Positions 44,299 to 53,654 of a DNA stretch of 64,000 bases are shown in pieces. The stretch's first letter is position 1; every line of letters begins with the position of its first letter. The position numbers and the translations under genes are program-made. The stretch comes from Alteribacillus iranensis (GTDB taxonomy: Bacteria > Bacillota > Bacilli > Bacillales > Marinococcaceae), in NCBI RefSeq assembly GCF_900113025.1, contig NZ_FONT01000004.1, positions 232,849-296,848 on the forward strand, written 5' to 3'. The notes beneath the pieces are model-generated. The model ran no database searches, had not been told where the DNA came from, and was given only the letters and a program-made list of their open reading frames with translations.

Positions 44299-44742
44299 TT
44301 AAGAAGCAGTCATGTTATTCATTCGCCGCTCGTGTTTAAGGAATTCATGGAAAACGTGATACATATCCGTTTCCTCGCTGCCTAGTTGTTCCAAGTATCT
44401 TACTTTCGCCCCTTCAGGGAGAACCTCGCTTTTTACGATCCTCCCTTTGATGTATTCCAAGCTCTTATCTCGAATTGCTTTTAGCTGATACATCGCTTCT
44501 TTTAATAGCGCCATTCCCACAGCTCCAGCAAAAGAAAGAAGAACAACCATAACTATCGTGTTACGGTTTACCGCTTCCGTTAGCAGTAAGAAATATATAC
44601 TACCTAATGAAAAGAGGAGAAGAGGCACGGATATAGAACCAAGTATTTTGCTTTTCTTAACAAAAGGTGACAGCTTAGGCTCGATCTCTTCAAATTCTTT
44701 CTTTACGAGGATCGGCGTTTTTTTTCCAGAAATAGGATTCAC
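44299..44742 (-). CDS. Uncharacterised two-helix membrane protein
   Basis: A 147-residue protein that I do not firmly recognise (a DUF5392-like Bacillus family is possible). It has a basic N-terminus, two membrane helices (about 32-58 and 62-88: ILGSISVPLLLFSLGSIYFL and NTIVMVVLLSFAGAVGMAL) and a charged cytoplasmic tail ending in YHVFHEFLKHERRMN. The GTG at 44742 is preferred to the one at 44751 because AAAGGGG lies 6-8 nt before it. The gene is isolated, with its own terminator and the pncB gene upstream on the same strand. No function can be given. Confidence 0.75.
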   Translation of the reverse strand: MNPISGKKTPILVKKEFEEIEPKLSPFVKKSKILGSISVPLLLFSLGSIYFLLLTEAVNRNTIVMVVLLSFAGAVGMALLKEAMYQLKAIRDKSLEYIKGRIVKSEVLPEGAKVRYLEQLGSEETDMYHVFHEFLKHERRMNNMTAS

Positions 44743-44885
44743 CTGTCCCACCCCTTTAAAACATTCATCTCTTGCTGAAAAGGCAAGAAAACTATATTAT
44801 ATCTATCCTTATTCTATGGCGTTTTTCTGTTTGAATCAATCACCATTTTTAAACAAACGTTTGATTACACCCAGCGGTTGTACGA

Positions 44886-46349
44886 TTACTTTTCACTTTT
44901 AATCTTATCCTTTACTTCTTGTATAAAATCCATTTTATTATCCCAACATGCCTGACTCAAGTCTACAGGATACTCTTCAGGGTTTAATGTGCGTTTATAT
45001 TCATCCCACAAGAGGCTTAAATTCCCGGAAGCGTAAGATTGAATTTCTTCGAGAGGTGGTAAATTGTACACTTGCTCTCCATCTTTTAATATATCATGGT
45101 GAAGATCCACCGCTGTAAAATCTGTAACGTACTTTTTAATGAACGTATGAACGGGGTGGAACATTTTTAGGCTCTTTTCTTTTTGAGGCTGCTCATAATC
45201 AAGAGTAATGTAATCTCCTTCTGATTTTCCTGTCTTGTTGTTGATAATTCGATACACATTTTTGAGGCCTGGCGTTGTTACTTTCTCTGGATTCCCGCTA
45301 ATTTTTATTGTATCCGCCATTTCTCCGTTTTCCTCTTCAATAGAGACAATTTTATAAACTGCCCCTAAAGCTGGCTGGTCAAACGCAGTGATTAACTTTG
45401 TCCCGACTCCCCAAATATCAATAGCTGCATTCTGGGACTTTAAATTGATGATGGTTTCTTCATCTAAATCATTGGATGCGATAATTTTTGTATCCGTGAA
45501 GCCAGCGTCATCCAGCATCTTTCTGGCTTTTTTTGATAAATAAGCTAAATCCCCGCTATCGAGCCGAATCGCTTTAAAATTGATGGTGTCCCCCAGCTCT
45601 TTGGCTACTTTGATTGCGGTGGGTACGCCAGAACGCAATGTGTCATACGTATCCACTAGAAACACACAATCTTTATGGCTTTCGGCATATTTATGAAACG
45701 CCTTATACTCATCTCGATACACTTGAACCATTGCATGGGCATGGGTTCCTGATACCGGAATGCCAAACATTTTCCCTGCTCTCACATTCGAAGTACCTTC
45801 AAATCCACCAATAAATGCAGAGCGTGCTCCCCAAATGGCGGCATCCATTTCCTGCGCACGACGACTGCCAAAATCAAATGCGGTGTCATCACCGACCACT
45901 TGCTTTAACCGAGCAGCTTTTGTGGCAATCAAGGTTTGAAAATTAACGATATTTAGCAGGGCTGTTTCAACAAGCTGGAGTTCAGCCAGAGGTGCTTCTA
46001 TTCGCATTAATGGTTCATTGCCAAAAACTAATTCACCTTCCCGCATCGACCGAAGCGTCCCAGTAAATTGTAATTCCTTTAAATAAGCTAAAAACTCTTC
46101 CTTGTACCCGAGTTCCTTACGGAGATATTCGATATCACTCTCGGTAAATTTCAGCTCTTTCAGATGTTTCACTGCTTTTTCGAGACCTGCGAAAATAGCA
46201 AACCCATTTCCAAAAGGTAACTTTCGAAAATAAAGTTCAAATACTGCTCTTTTATTATGTATTCCATCCTCCCAATAGGTCTGGATCATATTAATTTGGT
46301 ATAGATCCGTATGTAAAGCGAACCCATCATCCTTATATACGTGGTTCAT
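44886..46349 (-). CDS. pncB: Nicotinate phosphoribosyltransferase PncB
   Basis: Enzyme of the Preiss-Handler NAD salvage pathway, joining nicotinate and PRPP to nicotinate mononucleotide with ATP hydrolysis. The 487-residue protein has the family's N-terminal HTDLYQINMIQTYW, FDFGSRRAQEMDAAIWGARS with the phosphate-binding basic residues, SGTHAHAMVQ, LDSGDL, IIASNDLDE and WGVGTKLITAFDQPALG. Length matches the Gram-positive long form (YueK-type). The ATG at 46349 has TGGAGGCTG upstream; the frame runs five codons beyond it through the ribosome site. It appears monocistronic. Confidence 0.93.
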   Translation of the reverse strand: MNHVYKDDGFALHTDLYQINMIQTYWEDGIHNKRAVFELYFRKLPFGNGFAIFAGLEKAVKHLKELKFTESDIEYLRKELGYKEEFLAYLKELQFTGTLRSMREGELVFGNEPLMRIEAPLAELQLVETALLNIVNFQTLIATKAARLKQVVGDDTAFDFGSRRAQEMDAAIWGARSAFIGGFEGTSNVRAGKMFGIPVSGTHAHAMVQVYRDEYKAFHKYAESHKDCVFLVDTYDTLRSGVPTAIKVAKELGDTINFKAIRLDSGDLAYLSKKARKMLDDAGFTDTKIIASNDLDEETIINLKSQNAAIDIWGVGTKLITAFDQPALGAVYKIVSIEEENGEMADTIKISGNPEKVTTPGLKNVYRIINNKTGKSEGDYITLDYEQPQKEKSLKMFHPVHTFIKKYVTDFTAVDLHHDILKDGEQVYNLPPLEEIQSYASGNLSLLWDEYKRTLNPEEYPVDLSQACWDNKMDFIQEVKDKIKSEK

Positions 46350-46545
46350 CTCAACAGCCTCCATTCGTTACGACGAGAAAGAATATAATCATATATTACC
46401 CCCAGTATAACGAATGATCAACTTCCTCTCTTAGAAGTTTTTTCACAAAAATACGTTCATTTAAATGGGAAAGGTATGAGACGAACCTCTATTCAAGACC
46501 TCAAGACCTTTCAGATCGTGTTTTTTCGTTATATTTAACAAGGCT

Positions 46546-47079
46546 CTATGACCCTTTTCTTCTTAAAAATCCTTCTATATCCCAGTTCATGGGTACACGA
46601 AACAGAAGTAAGTAAAAAATGGCGGAAGCCCCAGAAAGAGAGTAAGTGAGAAATGGTTTTTTTAATACTAATAAGCTGAAGGTATACATTTTAGCATAGA
46701 CGAGAGCTGACCATTTCAAATTCCAACCATGTGTAAAATAAATCATTTTAAAATATCTTTTCCCAACCCATTCTACTAGCAAAGAAAAGATAATCCACTT
46801 TATGTTATATAACACTTGCCTGCCCCAGCTCGAAGGATAATGTGAAAGAAACAGCAAAATACAAAGGGGATTAATAATAAATATGTGTAGAAATCGGACT
46901 GTCTTCGTTCCTAACTTTTTAGATGTAAAGTCCCAAAGCAAGTAATTCTTGCAAAGAAAGTAATAAAGTAAGTTGAAAAGAATTACCAGCCATATGCTTC
47001 GGGAGTAGCGGGATACATAGCGCCAGTTTTGTCTTTTTATATTAAACAACGCTAAACATAATGCGAGAAGGATGTGCAT
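46546..47079 (-). CDS. CBO0543-like polytopic membrane protein
   Basis: A 177-residue integral membrane protein with about five helices and many aromatic residues. Content such as WRYVSRYSRSIWLVILFNLLYYF and LVEWVGKRYFKMIYFTHGWNLKWSA, and an adjacent paralogue, fit the CBO0543 family of unknown function in endospore formers. GAAGGGAAATAAC precedes the ATG at 47079. It lies 33 nt after the paralogue on the same strand, so the two are probably co-transcribed. There is no enzymatic motif. It might be a spore or stress membrane protein, but nothing in the sequence tests this. Confidence 0.7.
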   Translation of the reverse strand: MHILLALCLALFNIKRQNWRYVSRYSRSIWLVILFNLLYYFLCKNYLLWDFTSKKLGTKTVRFLHIFIINPLCILLFLSHYPSSWGRQVLYNIKWIIFSLLVEWVGKRYFKMIYFTHGWNLKWSALVYAKMYTFSLLVLKKPFLTYSLSGASAIFYLLLFRVPMNWDIEGFLRRKGS

Positions 47080-47112
47080 GTTATTTCCCTTCTTTCGTTT
47101 CCGTTCGATATT

Positions 47113-47601
47113 TTACCTTTCCGTAGCCGTTCGCTTTTTAAAAAAGTGGACGAGAACACGTAAGGATAGTGATTTTATGAAAAGTGTAAGAAACGATTCA
47201 AACAATCCCCATCCTTTTCCCCATTTTATTAATTGCGTTTTCGTAACAGCCCATGCCTCCACTGGAAGAATGGGGACTATAAACAACAACAATTTTAATG
47301 AAGATACAAAGATTTTATCTTTGTGAGTCACATGGTTATATAACATAGTAATGGTTGGATAGGTCACTAAATCAAACACGATATTAGTACGGAAGGTTTT
47401 TGGAAATAAACGGGTCGGATATTCTAATATTTTTTGAGTAACAAGTATATTATCAATAATTATATTGGTCACCGCATTAAACAAATACACAAACAATAAA
47501 TCCTTTTTATGGGGACTTCTTGCAAAAACAAAGACTGCCACTATGATATTGATTAGCCATACTCTCTTAAGAAATTTTCTTTCCCAGACCGCTCTTTTCA
47601 T
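47113..47601 (-). CDS. CBO0543-like polytopic membrane protein (paralogue)
   Basis: A 162-residue membrane protein with four to five helices: a hydrophobic start after MKRAVWERKFLKRV, the family-like centre YPTRLFPKTFRTNIVFDLVTYPTITMLYNH, and a WGKGWGLFESFLTLFIKSLSLR tail. The centre resembles the CBO0543 pattern. GGGAGGTAGAACATA precedes the ATG. It is the first gene of a tandem pair of related proteins. Function unknown. Confidence 0.72.
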   Translation of the reverse strand: MKRAVWERKFLKRVWLINIIVAVFVFARSPHKKDLLFVYLFNAVTNIIIDNILVTQKILEYPTRLFPKTFRTNIVFDLVTYPTITMLYNHVTHKDKIFVSSLKLLLFIVPILPVEAWAVTKTQLIKWGKGWGLFESFLTLFIKSLSLRVLVHFFKKRTATER

Positions 47602-47750
47602 TATGTTCTACCTCCCTTTTTGAGGAGAAATCACCTTTCGAATCAGCATGGGAGCCTGGACAAATGCGCGTGTCCAAGCTCTTTTGTGAGAGGAAACATG
47701 CCTATTCTTGATATCTTGGTGTTTATCGCTTTTGTAGCGCGTAAATAAAC

Positions 47751-48116
47751 TTAAGAGTAAGCTCTTTCGTTATTAGGGAAGACTGCTCTCGCCACGTATT
47801 TATGGAACACCCACTCTCCTGCTCCTACAATAATAGATGTTAAGAGTGCTAAGCCGAAAGATACTGGTTCATTTAATATAAGCGGGCCAATCAGCCAAAT
47901 AACTAACGTGCAAAGTCCGATATCAGCAAGCGTAGAGATTAGATTGTTCGTCGCTCGCAAAATAAAAATATCACCAATGATATACGCAGCAACGACTATA
48001 ATGAGACTCAACCCAAGCGTATTCCATAAGGCATAGTCATTAAACAAAGAGAGCACAATACTAAGCACTAAAAAAACGAGCATTGTCTTTATTGCTAACG
48101 CGACCAAATGTTTCAT
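47751..48116 (-). CDS. DUF2512 (YndM-like) membrane protein
   Basis: A 121-residue protein of four predicted helices: KHLVALAIKTMLVFLVLSIVL, then LSLIIVVAAYIIGDIFIL, STLADIGLCTLVIWLIGPLI and LALLTSIIVGAGEWVFHKYV. This spacing and the GDIFIL and GEWVFHKYV segments match the DUF2512 family found in Bacillus. GAAAGGAGGACAG precedes the ATG. It is followed on the same strand by nothing close and preceded by a divergent DUF3231 gene. Function is unknown; many of its family neighbours are spore-related. Confidence 0.82.
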   Translation of the reverse strand: MKHLVALAIKTMLVFLVLSIVLSLFNDYALWNTLGLSLIIVVAAYIIGDIFILRATNNLISTLADIGLCTLVIWLIGPLILNEPVSFGLALLTSIIVGAGEWVFHKYVARAVFPNNERAYS

Positions 48117-48279
48117 ATCTGTCCTCCTTTCTCATCTGCTCTTTTAGGATTTGAAACTAACTAACGAGATATACATGCAGAGAATGCTTTGACCCACTCC
48201 GTGTTCTCCTCATATTTTCCCCTTATTGCGGCACAATATGATTAATTCACACAACTTTGACGAATAGCGGAGGTTTGTA

Positions 48280-49296
48280 ATGAGCGAAAAAAACATTCCA
48301 TTGACTTCAGCCGAAATAGCATGCTTGTGGAACTTATACATGAATGATTCGGCGTCAGTTTGCTTTTTGAAATTTATGTTGCAATATATTCAAGACCCTG
48401 AAATTAAGCCTGTGATACAATTTGCCTTCGACATGTCTTCCAACCATAAACAACAGCTGACAGATCTATTTCAGCGTGAACAATTTGCAATCCCGAATGG
48501 TTTTGATGATCAAGACGTTAACATGGAAGCACCTTGGCTATACTCCGATATGTTCTGCCTTATTTATGTAGGTCACTTGTCTAAAGTTGGGTTATTAACA
48601 TATGGCGGATTTGTAGCAATGAGTATGAGGAAGGATATTAGAGAATTTTTTACGAAGGGGTTAGAGGAAACAACACACTTGTATAACATAGTTGTGGATA
48701 TCGCTGAACGGAAAGGACTGAATCCAAGACATCCTTATATCGATGTTCCAAAAGAAACGGATTATGTAAATAGTAAGAAATATATGAGTGGAATAAACCC
48801 TTTTAGTGAAAAACGACCAATAAATGCTATCGAAATTGCTCATTTATATATGAATGTATTGACAAACGCTATTGGTGAGAAAATTACTGTCAGCTTTGCA
48901 CAAACTTCTTCCAATAAGGAAGTTCAAGAATTCATGATAAGAGCCAAAAATATTTCACAAAAGCATATAAAAATATTTGTAGACACTTTATTGGAAGATG
49001 AAATACAAACGCCTCGTTCACCTGATGTGAGTATAAGCCAATCTACCACACGTACCTTTTCAGACAAATTAATGATGTTTCAAATGAGTCTTTTAACAGC
49101 TGCAGGGATCGGTAATTACGCGACAGCTGCAGCAGCTAGCCAGCGAAGTGATGTGTCTTTAAATTATGAACGTCTTTCGTTAGAGACAGCAAAACTGGCA
49201 AAAAGCGGAGCAGACATTATGATAAAAAATAATTGGCTGGAACAGCCTCCTGGAGCTCCTAATCGAGAGAAACTCATTCGATCTCATCAACAGTAA
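48280..49296 (+). CDS. DUF3231 family protein
   Basis: A 338-residue helical protein with two tandem DUF3231 units, about residues 5-165 (LTSAEIACLWNLYMNDSASVCFL) and 178-335 (INAIEIAHLYMNVLTNAIGEKITVSF in part). The repeated pattern suggests ferritin-like four-helix bundles; His/Glu residues recur in the helices, but no proven metal site can be named. GCGGAGG precedes the ATG. The family is common and multi-copy in spore-forming Bacillaceae and associated with spore coats in some annotations; the molecular function is unknown. It diverges from the DUF2512 gene. Confidence 0.87.
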   Translation: MSEKNIPLTSAEIACLWNLYMNDSASVCFLKFMLQYIQDPEIKPVIQFAFDMSSNHKQQLTDLFQREQFAIPNGFDDQDVNMEAPWLYSDMFCLIYVGHLSKVGLLTYGGFVAMSMRKDIREFFTKGLEETTHLYNIVVDIAERKGLNPRHPYIDVPKETDYVNSKKYMSGINPFSEKRPINAIEIAHLYMNVLTNAIGEKITVSFAQTSSNKEVQEFMIRAKNISQKHIKIFVDTLLEDEIQTPRSPDVSISQSTTRTFSDKLMMFQMSLLTAAGIGNYATAAAASQRSDVSLNYERLSLETAKLAKSGADIMIKNNWLEQPPGAPNREKLIRSHQQ

Positions 49297-49337
49297 CTGT
49301 ATGCTAGAAGAGCGCAAGCGCATATCTGAAAATCAAC

Positions 49338-49384
49338 ATGAAAAGCCATGGTCCCATCACACTGGATGGTTCCATGGCTTCATG
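49338..49384. terminator. Hairpin between convergent DUF3231 and LysM-3D genes
   Basis: CATGAAAAGCCATGG...CCCATC pairs with GATGG...CCATGGCTTCATG. The stem is long, but U-tracts on both sides are short. Confidence 0.65.
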
Positions 49385-49405
49385 TTACAGGCTTACGCTA
49401 TTTTT

Positions 49406-50167
49406 TTAATTAAGAATCTTGATCTTCACTTGTCTATTTCCCCAGTTTAGAGCGTCACTTCTGCTCGGGAAGAAAACATCAATTTTGTTACCACGAATAG
49501 CGCCGCCAGTATCCCCAGCTATAGCTGTGCCGTATCCCTCAACGTGTACTTTTGTTCCAAGTGGGATTACGTTAGGATCAACTGCAATTACTTTTTGATT
49601 TGGGTTAGCCTTTAAGTTAATTCCTGTAGCTGTAATCCCAGAGCAGCCACTGCAGTTTGCTGTATAAGCCGTAGACGTTACCGTCATTTCACGTGCTGCT
49701 TTTTGAGTAGCCGATTTGGAAGAGCTTTGAGATGCAGAAGTTGCTGAAGTACTACCTTTTCCAGTTACTTTAAGACTTTGACCAGGATAAATCGTATTTG
49801 AAGAAAGGTTATTCCAGCTTTTCAACTGTCCCACAGAAATTCCATGGTTCACAGCGATTCGATATAACGTATCTCCACTCTTTACTTTATAGGAACTTGT
49901 ACTGCTCTTCACATCTTGTTCCGCTTTCTTATCAGAGGAGGCTGATTCGCTAGTCGAAACTTTCAAGGTCTGGTTTGGATATATAAGGTTAGAAGATAAG
50001 CTATTTACGTTTTTTAACTCACCGACAGTAAGGTTATGATTCGCAGCAATTTGGTATAACGTATCTCCATTTTTTACTGTATATGTATCTGAAGCTGCAG
50101 CGCTACCAATAGATGTACCTACAAATAGAATAACGGCAGTCGCAGCCGCAGTGAAAAACTTCTTCAA
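49406..50167 (-). CDS. Secreted LysM-3D cell-wall protein (YocH-like)
   Basis: Exported peptidoglycan-binding protein, 253 residues. A signal peptide (KKFFTAAATAVILFVGTSIGSAAAS) is followed by two LysM repeats (about 27-72, from DTYTVKNGDTLYQIA, and 92-136, from SYKVKSGDTLYRIA), a Ser-rich linker and a C-terminal 3D domain with its three aspartates (in VDPNVIPLG, AGDTGGAI and KIDVFFP). This layout is that of B. subtilis YocH, a WalRK-controlled muralytic enzyme. The TTG at 50167 is the likely start, with AAGGAG 9 nt upstream; a TTG at 50176 is too close to that site. Direct repeats upstream may hold regulator sites. Confidence 0.88.
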   Translation of the reverse strand: MKKFFTAAATAVILFVGTSIGSAAASDTYTVKNGDTLYQIAANHNLTVGELKNVNSLSSNLIYPNQTLKVSTSESASSDKKAEQDVKSSTSSYKVKSGDTLYRIAVNHGISVGQLKSWNNLSSNTIYPGQSLKVTGKGSTSATSASQSSSKSATQKAAREMTVTSTAYTANCSGCSGITATGINLKANPNQKVIAVDPNVIPLGTKVHVEGYGTAIAGDTGGAIRGNKIDVFFPSRSDALNWGNRQVKIKILN

Positions 50168-50215
50168 AAAGATCAACTCCTTTATTTTCTATCACAGGGC
50201 TACTTTACCATAGGT

Positions 50216-50286
50216 ATATTACAAGACTATATCAGAGGAATTCCCATTCTATTACATCCTTACTAGCAAATATTACATGTTACTAG
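50216..50286 (-). promoter_or_regulatory. Direct repeats with TGTAAT half-sites upstream of the LysM-3D gene
   Basis: The segments 50250-50266 and 50271-50286 (plus strand TATTACATCCTTACTAG and TATTACATGTTACTAG) are near-identical direct repeats; a third ATTACA lies near 50219. On the gene's strand these read TGTAAT, the half-site of WalR boxes, but spacings of about 21 and 32 nt do not give the canonical N5 arrangement. Confidence 0.4.
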
Positions 50287-50433
50287 TTAATTCTTCCTTT
50301 TGTACAAAGCAAAAAAGACAGAAATCCCGTTCCTTCAGTGCCTAGATCTAACTAGGAGAAAGAAGAAAAGGACAACTGTCTGTAAAAATTTAACCCTCTT
50401 ATTAATCTTTGAAACCTATTTGTAACATTGTCG

Positions 50434-51834
50434 TTAGGTTTTTGTATAAGAAGCAGGTTCTTTTTTTAAACCGTTACCTTTCTCGAAACTGTTCAACCTA
50501 TCTGCCAGGCCTAGACCATTTCCTTTTTCTTCGTAATGATCTGAGTCTTGTCCTCCATAGAGACTTTCACTCCACTCATATGCATTCGAACCATGTTCTG
50601 CAAAATCGAGTCCGGTTCTTTCTTCTTCACGTGACACACGAATAGGGGCAAACCAGCTCATAACCGCTGTAAATATACCAGTTACAGTAACAGTCCAAAT
50701 AATAACTGCAAACACACCGACAGCTTGTATACCTAATTGAGAGAATCCCCAACCGTAGAATGCCCCATTTGTAGTAGAGAACAAACCTACTGCCAAGGTT
50801 CCCCAAACCCCACATAATCCGTGTACTGTAATAGCACCCACAGGATCATCCACTCTCACCTTTGTCTCTAAGAAACGTACGTCTTCGACGAGAATAATTC
50901 CAGATACTAATCCTACAATAATAGAACCACCGAGTGATATTTCTGCCGCACCTGCTGTAATTCCGACCAGCCCGCCAAGAACCCCATTTAATGATAAAGA
51001 AGGATCCATTTTTCCAAACCGGATTTTCGTATATAATGCGGCTGCAATAAAAGCTGCAGCTGTTGATAGTAACGTAGTTGAGATAACACTAGGAACAAGT
51101 TCAGGATCCGCAGCTAACGTACTGCCCCCATTAAATCCGAACCAACCTAACCAAAGAATAAATACACCTAACGCCCCGAGCGGGATATTATGTCCGGGGA
51201 TCGCATTCACTTTCTTGCCCGAATATTTACCAATACGAGGTCCAAGCAGCAACACAACAGCAAGGGCTGCACTGGCTCCTGTTAAATGAACGACAGTAGA
51301 TCCAGCAAAATCAGAAAAACCTATCATAGCAAGCCAGCCATCTGCCCATATCCAATGTCCTACCACTGGATAAATAAACGCTGTTATAGCTATTGTTATT
51401 ATGATATAGCTGCTAAGTCTCATTCTCTCCGCTACAGCACCGGATATGATCGTAGCACAAGTAGCGGCAAACATAGCTTGAAAAACAAAAAAGTCAATAT
51501 CTCCTCTTCCCTCAAGAAAGAATGCATTTCCTCCTACAAAGCCTCCAACTGTCTCGCCAAACATAAAGCCAAACCCGATCATAAAGAATAATATAGCAGC
51601 GACACTGATCGTCAAAAAGTTTTTCATAATGATGTTCAGAGCATTTTTTGCTCTCGTAAAACCACTTTCTACAAGCGTAAAACCTGTGTGCATGAAAAAT
51701 ACCAGAAACGCCGCAAACATAACCCACACAAGATTAATAGATGATTCTAGTGACTCAACTGTCGGAACAGCTGCTTGGGCTGGTGTAACAAATAAGAATA
51801 TCAGCAAGAATGCGATAGTACTTTTCATAAGCAT
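50434..51834 (-). CDS. amt: Ammonium transporter (Amt/MEP family)
   Basis: Membrane channel of 466 residues importing ammonium. A hydrophobic, cleavable-looking leader (MKSTIAFLLIFLFVTPAQAA) is followed by 11 membrane helices with family motifs: FMHTGFTLVESGFTRAKN, the twin-His pore residues in VHLTGASAALAVVLLLGPR and ITVHGLCGVWGTLA, and the WLGWFGFNGGS signature. The C-terminal cytoplasmic tail (about 400-466) is long and acidic (EWSESLYGGQDSDHYEEK). The start is placed at 51834, behind GGAGTGGGG; 51828 is an alternative. It is last in glnA-PII-amt, 23 nt after the PII gene, which should gate it. Confidence 0.93.
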   Translation of the reverse strand: MLMKSTIAFLLIFLFVTPAQAAVPTVESLESSINLVWVMFAAFLVFFMHTGFTLVESGFTRAKNALNIIMKNFLTISVAAILFFMIGFGFMFGETVGGFVGGNAFFLEGRGDIDFFVFQAMFAATCATIISGAVAERMRLSSYIIITIAITAFIYPVVGHWIWADGWLAMIGFSDFAGSTVVHLTGASAALAVVLLLGPRIGKYSGKKVNAIPGHNIPLGALGVFILWLGWFGFNGGSTLAADPELVPSVISTTLLSTAAAFIAAALYTKIRFGKMDPSLSLNGVLGGLVGITAGAAEISLGGSIIVGLVSGIILVEDVRFLETKVRVDDPVGAITVHGLCGVWGTLAVGLFSTTNGAFYGWGFSQLGIQAVGVFAVIIWTVTVTGIFTAVMSWFAPIRVSREEERTGLDFAEHGSNAYEWSESLYGGQDSDHYEEKGNGLGLADRLNSFEKGNGLKKEPASYTKT

Positions 51835-51857
51835 ATAGTATCCCCACTCCTCTATAT

Positions 51858-52199
51858 TTATAAGATCGCTTCTTTGCCTTTCTCTCCCGTTCGAATCCGG
51901 ATGGATTCTTCGACTGGTATGATAAATATCTTGCCATCCCCAATTGTGCCGGTATCGCAAGTCTCCATTATTAAAGAAACGACTTCATCTACTTGCTGAT
52001 CTTCTACTACCAGTTCAATCTTTAGCTTCGGAAGGACTTCGATTTCAAAGGTTGTTCCGCGGAACAACCCTTGCTTTCCTTTTTGTCTTCCGGTACCGGC
52101 CGCTTCTGTTACAGTAAGTCCCCCTATACCGATACCATATAAATGATCTCTTAGCTCCTGGAATTTCTCCGGACGAGCAATCACTTCTATTTTTTTCAT
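51858..52199 (-). CDS. glnK: PII nitrogen regulatory protein (GlnK/GlnB)
   Basis: Trimeric signal protein of 113 residues that binds ATP/ADP and 2-oxoglutarate and controls Amt. The fold is complete: MKKIEVIARPEKFQELRDHL, the GRQKG Walker-like turn, the T-loop (residues 37-55), VVEDQQVDEVVSLI and the C-terminal GTIGDGKIFIIPVE signature. Position 51, the uridylylated Tyr in proteobacteria, is Phe here, so uridylylation is excluded, as expected for Bacillota. GGGAGGGGGC precedes the ATG. It lies between glnA (13 nt away) and amt (23 nt). A perfect 20-bp palindrome lies in the T-loop codons. Confidence 0.95.
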   Translation of the reverse strand: MKKIEVIARPEKFQELRDHLYGIGIGGLTVTEAAGTGRQKGKQGLFRGTTFEIEVLPKLKIELVVEDQQVDEVVSLIMETCDTGTIGDGKIFIIPVEESIRIRTGEKGKEAIL

Positions 52200-52212
52200 A
52201 CAGCCCCCTCCC

Positions 52213-53550
52213 TTAATACAGAGTGATATATTGTTCCCTTTCCCAAGGGTGAACTTGGGTTCTAAATTGATCCCATTCTATTTGCTTTGCCTCTATGAAA
52301 TGGTCACTAATGTGTTTCCCTAGAACGTTTGTGAGTACTTCATCACTTGCAAATGCTTCAACAGCTTCTTTCAAATTTTCTGGAAGACTTACTATCCCAA
52401 TACGCTCTTTTTCTTCTTCTTCCATTTCATAAATGTTTTGATTGACGGGCTCACTTAACGTTAGCTCATTTTTAATTCCATCTAGTCCGGCAGCAAGCAT
52501 AGCTGCCAAAGCAAGATATGGGTTAGCGGAAGGATCTGGATTTCTCAATTCTATACGTGTACTCAGCCCTCGACTTGCTGGAATACGGACGAGTGGACTG
52601 CGATTTTTTGCGGACCAGGCAATATAACTTGGCGCTTCAAAACCTGGTACTAGTCGCTTGTAAGAGTTGACTGTTGGATTTGTGAATGCAGCAAAACTAT
52701 AAGCATGCTTTAAAATTCCTGCTAAATATTGCTTTGCTGTTTCACTTAACCCTAACTCATCACTTTCATCATAAAACGCATTTTCTTTCCCACGGAAGAG
52801 AGACTGGTGACAATGCATGCCAGAGCCGTTCACCCCGTAGAGCGGCTTCGGCATAAAGGTGGCATGAAGCCCATGCTCTCTCGCAATATTTTTAACTACG
52901 AGTTTAAATGTTTGGATCTGGTCTGCGGCATCGATAGCGTCAGAATACTTGAAGTCAATCTCATGTTGTCCGGGGGCCACTTCATGGTGGGAGGCTTCAA
53001 TTTCAAACCCCATTTCCTCTAATGTAAGAACGATATCACGTCTACAATTCTCCCCAAGATCTGTTGGTGCGAGGTCAAAATAACCGCCGCTATCATTCAA
53101 TTCCATCGTAGGGTGGCCATTTTCATCTGTTTTAAATAAGAAGAACTCGGGCTCCGGCCCTACGTTCATAGCGGTGAAACCTAATTCGTTCGCTTCTTTC
53201 AATACTTTTTTCAATACTCCCCGAGGGTCTCCCGGGAATGGGTTACCATCTGGCGCGTAGACATCACAAATTAAACGGGCGATTTTGCTTCCATTTGCAT
53301 TCCAAGGAAATATGAGCCAAGTATCGAGGTCGGGATATAAATACATATCTGATTCTTCTATGCGTACAAAACCTTCGATAGAAGAGCCATCAAACATCAT
53401 TTGATTATCAAGTGCCTTCTTTAACTGATTTACCGGTATTTCAACATTTTTAATAATTCCAAATAAGTCTGTGAACTGCAATCGGATAAAACGGACATTT
53501 TCATCTTTCGCAATATTCAAAATATCTTCCTTGGTGTAGGATTTTCTCAT
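52213..53550 (-). CDS. glnA: Glutamine synthetase, type I-alpha
   Basis: Dodecameric cytoplasmic enzyme (445 residues) making glutamine from glutamate, ammonia and ATP. Canonical motifs are visible: [18 protein letters not shown] (metal Glu), [13 protein letters not shown], the [13 protein letters not shown] region and [17 protein letters not shown]; Arg63 in [10 protein letters not shown] matches the feedback-control arginine of the Bacillus GSI-alpha type, and there is no adenylylation-site insertion. AGGGGGAAATAAA precedes the ATG. In B. subtilis glnA follows glnR; here no glnR is adjacent and the gene instead leads PII and amt, following dapF by 104 nt. No clear GlnR/TnrA box was found upstream. 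Confidence 0.97.
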   Translation of the reverse strand: MRKSYTKEDILNIAKDENVRFIRLQFTDLFGIIKNVEIPVNQLKKALDNQMMFDGSSIEGFVRIEESDMYLYPDLDTWLIFPWNANGSKIARLICDVYAPDGNPFPGDPRGVLKKVLKEANELGFTAMNVGPEPEFFLFKTDENGHPTMELNDSGGYFDLAPTDLGENCRRDIVLTLEEMGFEIEASHHEVAPGQHEIDFKYSDAIDAADQIQTFKLVVKNIAREHGLHATFMPKPLYGVNGSGMHCHQSLFRGKENAFYDESDELGLSETAKQYLAGILKHAYSFAAFTNPTVNSYKRLVPGFEAPSYIAWSAKNRSPLVRIPASRGLSTRIELRNPDPSANPYLALAAMLAAGLDGIKNELTLSEPVNQNIYEMEEEEKERIGIVSLPENLKEAVEAFASDEVLTNVLGKHISDHFIEAKQIEWDQFRTQVHPWEREQYITLY

Positions 53551-53654
53551 TTTATTTCCCCCTATTTTTATAATTAAGCTTTGTGATTTCTATATTTCAT
53601 ATATCATCGGGTCATCAGATGTCCTGATGTTAATTACTCACTATTTTAAGTCTT

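Noticed and set aside
53551-53654. GlnR/TnrA box upstream of glnA
   Set aside because: No TGTNA-N7-TNACA match was found in the 104-nt gap; only a short CATCAG/CTGATG inverted repeat is present.
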